Below are positions 57,061-64,000 of a stretch of 64,000 bases of DNA, in pieces. How positions within the stretch are numbered: position 1 is the first letter of the stretch; every line of letters starts with the position of its first letter. The notes beneath the pieces were generated by a model, which searched no databases, had not been told where the DNA came from, and saw only the letters and a list, made by a program, of their open reading frames with translations. Origin of the DNA: Siphonodentalium dalli (Eukaryota; Mollusca; Scaphopoda; Gadilida; Siphonodentaliidae); assembly GCA_032622095.1 (NCBI GenBank), contig CP136061.1, positions 94,361,345 to 94,425,344 of the forward strand. Reading direction: 5' to 3'. The position numbers and the translations under genes are program-made.

Positions 57061-58950
57061 GAGATTCACTACCTTTATACATTTCTATTTTCAGACTATA
57101 TTAATGATGGAGAACGAGAGATGTGATTAACTCATCAGGACAAATCATTAGAATGTAATAATGTGAGTACCATAATGATAAGCATAAATGATTATTGTAT
57201 TTTGCATGCAGATCTTTAGTAACATCAACAATCAGCACTGACTGGTACAATGTACATGTAGCTGTATATGTAGCCATAAATCAATGACTTTTGGGATAAA
57301 AACATATTTCTATATAATCTACTTTTGTTGATATATTAAAGAGATTAAACTACTAACTAATACCAATATTAGTGATAATGACTTTTTTTGGTGAAAAAAT
57401 TTGACTTTTTTATATTAATCCCAGAGACTACAATTATCTGCTGAAGTAAAAATATATGATGTGGTATATAGACTGTTTTAACTTTTGTCACATTCTCAGG
57501 GTCAAAGTATCCTGATTATAGAATATATTCTTCAGTCATATTTAAATTTGTGCAGTACATTGTACTATTTTTCGCTAGTGTGCATTTATTATTCACATGT
57601 GTATAGCTAAATCATGGTTAGATATTTTAAGTTGAATTTCTTCTAAAATATAAACATATATATTCCAGACTGAAGGAATTTTTGTCAAGATGATCTTTAA
57701 TATGCACAAGTGTTTTCAGTGATAATGAAGAACTGAAATTGTCATCATATACAAAAATATTTGTAAGTTTAGAAGTCGCTCAGAATTTAAAATAGAGCGA
57801 AACATAGTACTGCACAAATTCAAATATGAGTAAGGTATACAATTGATATACAGGGGATCCTAGTAGTTCAGTCAGTATTGGGCATGAATAAGGAATCAGA
57901 ATTCCTAAATGAAAAGATGTGTACTATTATTTAAATATCGTACATTGATATGGTACATGTATATTTATTCCAAAAATATATAGCATATTTAATTTGTAGT
58001 AGACAATTATATCATCTCAGCCATAGAGCTTTCTCTTCCAGAATCATTCCGATAACCAAGATGGACACAGTTTAAATTGAAAAGCACAGTATGACATCAT
58101 TTGAACTAACATTGCTTGATCTGCATGTTAATCAGGAATGAGATTTTCTTCATGGCATTGCTGAGAAAGTGCATCGAACATAGCAATATATCTTTTTCAA
58201 TATCATTGTCATTATTGTGTTACTTCACAAAACTGCTGGTAACATTGTAAGAATGTAATGATTGTACATGTGGCAATTCGCTAAATTCAAGTGTGTTTAA
58301 TGAACTGCAGTTGTGCAATTACTTGGAGTCTTGTCCTTCCAGCCATATCTACATCTCTCTCTCCATTAGAACCTATAATAGAACGATAATAATATTTTAT
58401 GTTATAGAAACCAACATCACTATATAAAGGAGACTGGTGCTGCCTAACTCATGGAGTGTGTGACTCACTGGAATTGGCATCAAGTTTTGGATAGCAGATC
58501 TTGAATGTTAGTAACCAGAAAAAGTGAATAGTTTCAGTCGAGGCCAACAAACAGTGCAAAAGACAATAACTTTCAGTTTAGTTTAATTGTTATTCTCATT
58601 AAAATTATAAAATAACAATTCTTGTAATATCAATCCACCAGCAATGTTATATATTAAGGTTGGCAAAATTGTAAAGTTTGATGTCTAATCTATACTGGCC
58701 CTCAGACAATTTTTTTTACAACAACAGACATTTTATGAAACTTGTTTTGATAACATGATTATATAAGTGCAGTTATCATCAAAACATGAAAGAAACATAT
58801 ATGCTGTCTCATATATTCATCCCTAGATATTGAATAAAATAAAATACATGTGCCACTGCCAAATAAATTGTGTTCTAAACATCGTAATATTTTTGTCCCA
58901 CAATATATATTTCTAGTGACGGAAATGTCTGTTGAGTGGTGCCGTTTAAC
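57061..58950. other. No gene recognised
   Basis: Strongly AT-rich, without long ORFs, simple arrays or recognisable elements. It is the quietest part of the window. Confidence 0.5.
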
Positions 58951-59094
58951 TTCTTAACCAAAGCAGAATTATGGGTAACTTTTCAGGATTTAGTCGGAAA
59001 TATGGCTTGTTGCCATTCATAGGAAAGCTCTCCCGAGAGCCATATTTCCGACTAAATCCTGAAAAGTTACCCATAATTCTGCTTTGGTTAAGAG
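58951..59094. repeat. Perfect 55-bp-arm hairpin
   Basis: Arms 58953-59007 and 59038-59092 appear perfectly complementary, with a 30-bp loop ('tgttgccattcataggaaag' onward). The flank to the right ('ggtcgattactgagggcatt') is inverted relative to 56960-56980, so the structure is an inverted duplication of the 56955-57060 type sequence. Perfect arms imply recent formation or gene conversion. The ORFs over it read through the palindrome. Confidence 0.92.
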
Positions 59095-59130
59095 GTCGAT
59101 TACTGAGGGCATTACTGTATGTCTATTATT

Positions 59131-59639
59131 CATTTGGAGGGAATTCAGGATACACCAACAGATAGAAAATATCCTAAGGGAACTACTTGTCACTGAGTAT
59201 TTAGTAAAGAACCTTTGACAAGCTAAGATGTAGATATAAACTACATCAGTTATAACAAAAAAATGTTTCAAATGTCCGCTCTCAGAATTCTAATGTACAT
59301 GTATGTACCTGTCAATATTCTAGTGGTGCAATCCTCAAACCATGCTGACACCCATCGGTCTCAATCATTCTTTCATTCCTTCTATTCATATTCTGTGCTT
59401 GGACTGGGCTACAAGTGCATGAACAACTGATCTGAAATATAAGAAAAGTTTATTTAATTTTTGGTTTAACATGAAACGGCATACATTTTTAAATACTTTT
59501 CTGTCAGAAAAGAATATCTATAACATCATTGGAATATTGAATAAAGAATGTGCATCATATAAGATGACATATGATATGGTGTGAGATGTGCTGCAATTGG
59601 TTTGGAATAAAAATTAATTTTGTCCATTTTTGACCATCA
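59131..59639. other. No gene recognised
   Basis: AT-rich gap. Nothing beyond short open frames was seen. Confidence 0.45.
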
Positions 59640-60778
59640 GCCATGATTTTGGCCGAATAACCAAAAAATGATTCGATCTCATCCATGACAAATTTCACAA
59701 TGATCTGACAAAAGATGCGACCTGTAACCCTGGCCAAAGGATTTAGTCATGCAAAGAGTAAAATCCAAGATGGCTGCCAGCGGCCATGATTTTTGGCCGA
59801 CCGACCCCACTAATGTAGCTGAATGACCCCAAAATTACTCATTCCCCATCTCCATGTCAATATTAATATCCGTGACAAATTTCATGATGATCCAACCAAA
59901 GCTACGACCTGTAGGCTGTGCCAGAGAATTTAGTCATGCAAACAGTAAAATCTAAGATGGCTGCCAGTGGCCATTTTTTTGGCCGAATGACCCCAAAGTT
60001 ACTCGTTCGTATCTACATGTCATTGTTAACATCCGTGACAAATTTCATGATAATCAGAAGAACAGTACGACCTGTAGCCTGTGCTAATGGATTGAATATT
60101 GAAATCCAAGATGGTCGCTGGCGGCCATGTTTTTTTTCTTCAGAATGACCCCAAAATGAACGGTTCTGGTCTAAATGTTGATATCAACAGCTATGTCAAA
60201 TTTCATAATGATCCGACCACAAGTAGCACCTGTAGCCTGTATTGTTGACGAATCACACACACACATACGCACACACAGACGACAAAGCCATGGCAATAGC
60301 TCAAACTTTACAAAGTAAAGTTCAGCTAATAAAACAAATGGTTGGGTTAGTCTTAACTAACATATATGTGAGCCAGAGACGCCCATTTCACATTTATTCT
60401 TCAGGGCGAAAACTATACCTGTGTTTCTGGTAATAAACGGTCATTGAAAAATATGGGTGGCCCAGGTGGGAAGGTGGTGTTTTCATTTTTAGCTCAACTT
60501 TACTTTGTAAAGTTTTAGCTATTGCCATGGCTTGGTATCGTCGTCCGTGTGTGTTTGTGTGTGACTCGTCAACAATTTCCTCTAGCACGGGCTACAGGTC
60601 GTACCTTTGGTCATTATAAAATTGGATCATTATAAAATTTGTCATAGCTGTTGGCATTGACATGTAGATGGGAACGAGTCATTTTGGGGTCATTCGGCAA
60701 AAAACATGGCCACCAGTAGCCATCTTGGATTTTACTCTTTGCATGACTAAATCCTTTGGCACGGGCTACAGGTCGTAA
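59640..60778. repeat. ~165-175-bp tandem units arranged as an inverted repeat
   Basis: About four units run forward from 59640 to 60245 ('gacaaatttcatgatgatcc', 'acgacctgtagcctgtgc', 'tttagtcatgcaa', 'aagatggctgcc', 'ttggccgaatgacccc'). One or more run in reverse at 60575-60778. Between them a second inverted pair ('gccatggcaatagctcaaac', 60287-60306, and its inverse at about 60508-60530) carries CA/GT-rich flanks. The whole has dyad symmetry around 60400. ORFs on both strands follow the periodicity. Confidence 0.85.
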
Positions 60779-61015
60779 CCCTTTTATGACTGGAGCCATG
60801 CTGGTTCAGCATTAATGATCCTGTGCCAGTGCATTCTATTATATATGGAGCCTCGAATATATAAGAGAATGCACTGGCTTACAAGGTCAAGGTAAATATT
60901 GTTAAGCCAATGAATTCTCTTAAATATAAGAGAATGCATTAATTCTCTTAAATATAAGAGAATGCATTGGAACAGGGTTTTCACAAAATTTCAAGAAGAT
61001 GCAGTCATGAAAGGG
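60779..61015. mobile_element. Divergent TTAA MITE sharing the twin-hairpin core
   Basis: The ends CCCTTTTATGACTG and CAGTCATGAAAGGG are inverted, flanked by GTAA (60775-60778) on the left and TTAA (61016-61019) on the right. The inside contains decayed versions of the 'ccaatgcattctctta...' palindromes (about 60825-60877 and 60904-60971). So the termini beyond CCCTTT differ from copies 1-4 while the hairpin core is shared. Confidence 0.8.
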
Positions 61016-61019
61016 TTAA

Positions 61020-62254
61020 CCCGAAGAAATTCACCTTGATAGTTGAACATCTTACTTCTACAAAGATATTAAACTTAAAATATCATGACAAACCTATGTC
61101 TCATATACCGGTACTCGATAATTTCCTAACAGGTCACTGAACAGGTATGGGGGGGGAGATAAAAGGACCTGAGTATCTAATTACCACCTAGTAGCTACAT
61201 ATGAGAAAAAATAAACTTATGATTTTATTGCTTATTATTGCTTTATATAGTCATGAAATGGTGAGAAATTAACTTTATTGAGTTGATTGTGTTGGTGTTT
61301 GGATGGATGGGTGCTACCCAAGTATGAGCAAGCTGATTATAATCCCCCCACTCACGCAGAAGCTACATCAGGGAAATTTCCAGGGCTGTTTTGATAGCTG
61401 TTACAGGTATGGGTGCCCAAACTTGAGAAGCCCAAATGACCCAAATTCCCAGTGGACAGTATTGAATCAACCTGAGTTTTCAAGGCAATTCAACAATAAG
61501 CGCTGTATTAAAAAATCTGCAGTTGCAATACAGCCTTCATTTGCATGTTGAATTTTTAAATCAGAAATATTATGTCCTATTTATAATATATGTGTCTGTA
61601 TCTGTGTTGGTTCGGTGTAGAAGCCGTATTTTAAAGTTATATTGGGATACCGGTACATATCCTCTGCTGGAAACAGGTGTCCCCAAATTATCTCTGGATT
61701 CTTCCCTGAGCTACATATGAGAATTTTTGGACTATATAAAGCAAAATAAGTGATAATCAGGACTTGGTATCTCCCCCAATCCCCAACTTAATAAACTTTT
61801 TCTCGGATGAAGTATATAAAGCAAAATAAGCTATAGAGTATAGATGATGTTTTGGTCATATGCAGCTACTAGATGGGCGGCGGAGAAGATTCTCAGTCCT
61901 GGGTATCTCCCCAGAGTCCACCCCCTCACAAACCCAGACTCAACCAAATTTTTCTCAGATATAGTTAATTTCTTGCCATATCATCACTATATAAAGCAAA
62001 ATATGTGATTGTGAGGGTAAAATAACGGGAAAAATATTATGTGGGTGGGAGATACCAATGTTGGTAGAGGAAAATTGTTCCACTTGTAGTCCACAATTTC
62101 CTAACAGGTACACAGGATATATACCCATCCCTGTTAACTGCATATGTTCAGCAGTTCTTATGATATTGGTTGGGGTAATGCATATTTTGGGAGGAGATAT
62201 AACAAAACAAAAGACACCCATATAAAGGCCAAGTGATAATCTGACAGATTTGAT
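61020..62254. other. No gene; degenerate short repeats
   Basis: 'actatataaagcaaaatat' or close variants recur at about 61733, 61811 and 61988, together with 'gtatctccc' phrases, so a degenerate ~80-180-bp repeat covers 61720-62060. The ORF at 61303-61551 has scattered cysteines but no recognisable domain. Confidence 0.5.
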
Positions 62255-63150
62255 TTGCTCTTAAAGTGCCTTATTAAGCGATTTAATTTATTTGCTCTTT
62301 TAAAAGTAAAATTCATCTATTTGAGCTTGAGCATAAATCAGATTGTCTAGAAATAAAAAAAGAGTGAATTAGACTCTGAGAAAGGAATTACAAATAGGTG
62401 GACTAGTATATATTATTAAATACATGTATGATAGTCTCATGTCTTATTTACACTTAAGCGCAAATGATGTGCGCTTAATTGAGCTCAAATAAATGTTTTT
62501 TTTACATAGAGCATAATTAAATGATTGGGTCTATGAACACCTTTCATGTATGGTACATATTCCAGATACAGATAATTTAAAGGTATGGTTGGCCTTGGCG
62601 GTGGGTATCCTGTGAAAATATTTCCACCCTTCGAAAACCGCCACAAAAATAAAGAACATCAAAATGTAGACTTTGTCCATATACAAATAAGAAATATCGC
62701 ATAAACAGTATGTTATTGTCAAATGTTTGACCATTGTTATGTAAACAAAAGCATAAAAAGTAACTTTTCTGGTGTTTGTTTATATTATGATGGTAAACAT
62801 AAAGAGCGTTCTTTGTTGGTGAATTCCTGATATGGAACTAATAAAGAGCGTTAATGCCATTTGTGTGTGTGATTAGCCAGTTCAAGAGTTGCATTAGTAT
62901 TGTGCTGTCTTCTGTAACACAATCAGGCTCTTGCTTAGGTAAAATATTGTAGGTCTTTATGATAACATGCTGTTTACGTGATGGTCATGGTATATATGAA
63001 CGAAACTGTATGCGTTTTAATGTTTTTCTGTTTACGGTGATTAGAACAATATCAATATTTTCGACAACTAAGGCCTCACGTGCCTTTAATAGCACTTTAA
63101 ATGTGCAAATGATTTACGCTGTTTAAATAATTTGCACTTAAGTGCAAATG
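62255..63150. repeat. Further GCTTAAGC-type motif clusters
   Basis: Short runs of TTTGCTCTTAAAGTGC, 'cacttaagcgcaaatgatg' (62452-62470) and 'tttgcacttaagtgcaaatg' (63131-63150) repeat the dyad motif of 52.3-54.5 kb. The spaces between hold AT-rich unique sequence, including 'aaagagcgtt' at about 62803 and 62845. Confidence 0.7.
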
Positions 63151-63156
63151 AACATA

Positions 63157-63655
63157 TGGTGAACCAACAATCAACCTTTATTAGACTAATCGCTATAGAA
63201 TAGACCGATTGGTCATTCATCATATGCAGGCATTGGGGATAAGTCGAGTCACTCTGAACTGTTCTATATTGGTAATTATATTACATCCAATACTTAAAAA
63301 GAGATAATTATAATTTCTGTTGAAAGACACGGAATAATTATTTAGTGAATATATTCAATATAAAGATAGACTGATCAGTTTTATACAGATCAACCAGTGG
63401 TTCACCGAGACCTGCAGATGATTGTTGAGCTTCGGTACATTCAATGCGATTATTAATAAACATGCAGGTCTGGGTGAACCACCAATAGATCTTTATTTAG
63501 ACTAATCGATCTAATATAGACTGGTCTTACACCACCTAGATGCATCTGAGATAAGGGGAGTCACACTAAACTGTTCCATGATATCGTTCAACTTGGTAAC
63601 TACTTAAAAACATTTGGATTTCTTTTGAGAGAATGAGAATATAAATAAACGTTTA
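63157..63655 (+). repeat. ~310-bp spaced duplication with an inner hairpin
   Basis: 63157-63345 and 63473-63655 share 'ttagactaatcg', 'gtcactctgaactgttc'-like and 'tacttaaaaa' phrases in order. Between them, 'tggttcaccgagacctgcag' (63395) and 'ctgcaggtctgggtgaacca'-like sequence (63463) form an inverted pair; a third partial copy ('tggtgttcacccagacctg') lies at 63774. Confidence 0.7.
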
Positions 63656-64000
63656 AAAATCTTCAAACAAACACCATTTAAATATTCAAGAATTGGAGTG
63701 AGCACCTCTCGGCTACTGACAGTGACTGACTCGGCATGTCAGTGTGAGCCATGTTTATTGGATTTCGATCAATTGGTGTTCACCCAGACCTGATATTTAA
63801 ATGTGAATTTGGGCTCCCTTTCCCATACAATTTATTAAGACACAAACTTACGCAACCTTCCAAGTCTGCATGGGGTTGACATCAGCCGATATACTGCAAC
63901 GTATTCATCCATCAGTTCATGCCAATAATGGAAACTTGTTTGTGACTCGTCTTCCATTCCAGATCATTCCAAGTTTAACCTGCTGGCTGCTGTCAACTGT
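63656..64000. other. No gene recognised
   Basis: Unique-looking sequence to the window end, apart from the short repeat echo at about 63774-63793. A gene continuing beyond the window cannot be excluded. Confidence 0.4.

Overview
The window looks like an AT-rich, repeat-dominated intergenic or intronic stretch from an animal genome, most likely a marine invertebrate. The reasons are: no convincing intact host gene; microsatellites; fragments of non-LTR retrotransposons; tRNA-derived SINEs; and many copies of Helitron-like, hAT-like and TTAA-targeting DNA elements. I cannot assign a phylum from sequence alone. No bacterial operon, CRISPR array, viral genome or rRNA gene is visible.

Layout. 1-5 kb holds fragments of a Helitron-associated ~175-bp repeat in reverse orientation. 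5.9-10.1 kb is a back-to-back run of three Helitron-like elements with A|TC starts and hairpin-CTAG|T ends. 10.6-13.1 kb holds a tandem duplication, another Helitron-type 3' end, and a 1.5-kb terminal-inverted-repeat (TIR) element that carries a nested piggyBac-type MITE. 13.3-16.1 kb holds a (TA)n tract, a telomere-like block, and two copies of an unclassified repeat, one split by a TTAA-targeting palindrome. 18.9-22.9 kb has degenerate coding relics: two LINE fragments and a BED-finger fragment. 23.5-25.4 kb has three kinds of palindromic MITE. 25.4-32.7 kb is a second long Helitron-family copy split by nested insertions. 33.6-36.8 kb is mixed MITEs and a ~390-bp tandem repeat. 39.6-46.8 kb is a giant inverted repeat with a minisatellite loop, its right arm split by a 2.8-kb hAT-like insertion that itself contains SINEs. 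47.1-50.2 kb has two further TIR elements. 51.5 kb has the only candidate host-like coding sequence, a short cysteine-rich CXC-type ORF. 52.3-63.7 kb is dominated by a dispersed GCTTAAGC-type palindromic motif, degenerate duplications and inverted arrays.

How the parts relate. The strongest structure is stratigraphic: several elements sit inside others, and for four of them a related copy in the same window gives the unoccupied or partly unoccupied target. The piggyBac-type MITE at 27959-28339 has its empty TTAA at 9183-9186. The TTAA palindrome at 15556-16004 is compared with the copy at 14910. The hAT-like insertion at 43677-46459 is compared with the left arm near 39960. The MITE at 34652-35056 is compared with the TTAA near 10073, but only on its left side. 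Three to five unrelated palindromic families use TTAA targets, so TTAA-specific transposition has been a recurrent force here.

Limits. All homology calls come from reading motifs and comparing copies within the window. Nothing was searched against a database, boundaries of degenerate repeats are approximate, and functional ideas about motif-rich repeats are hypotheses.
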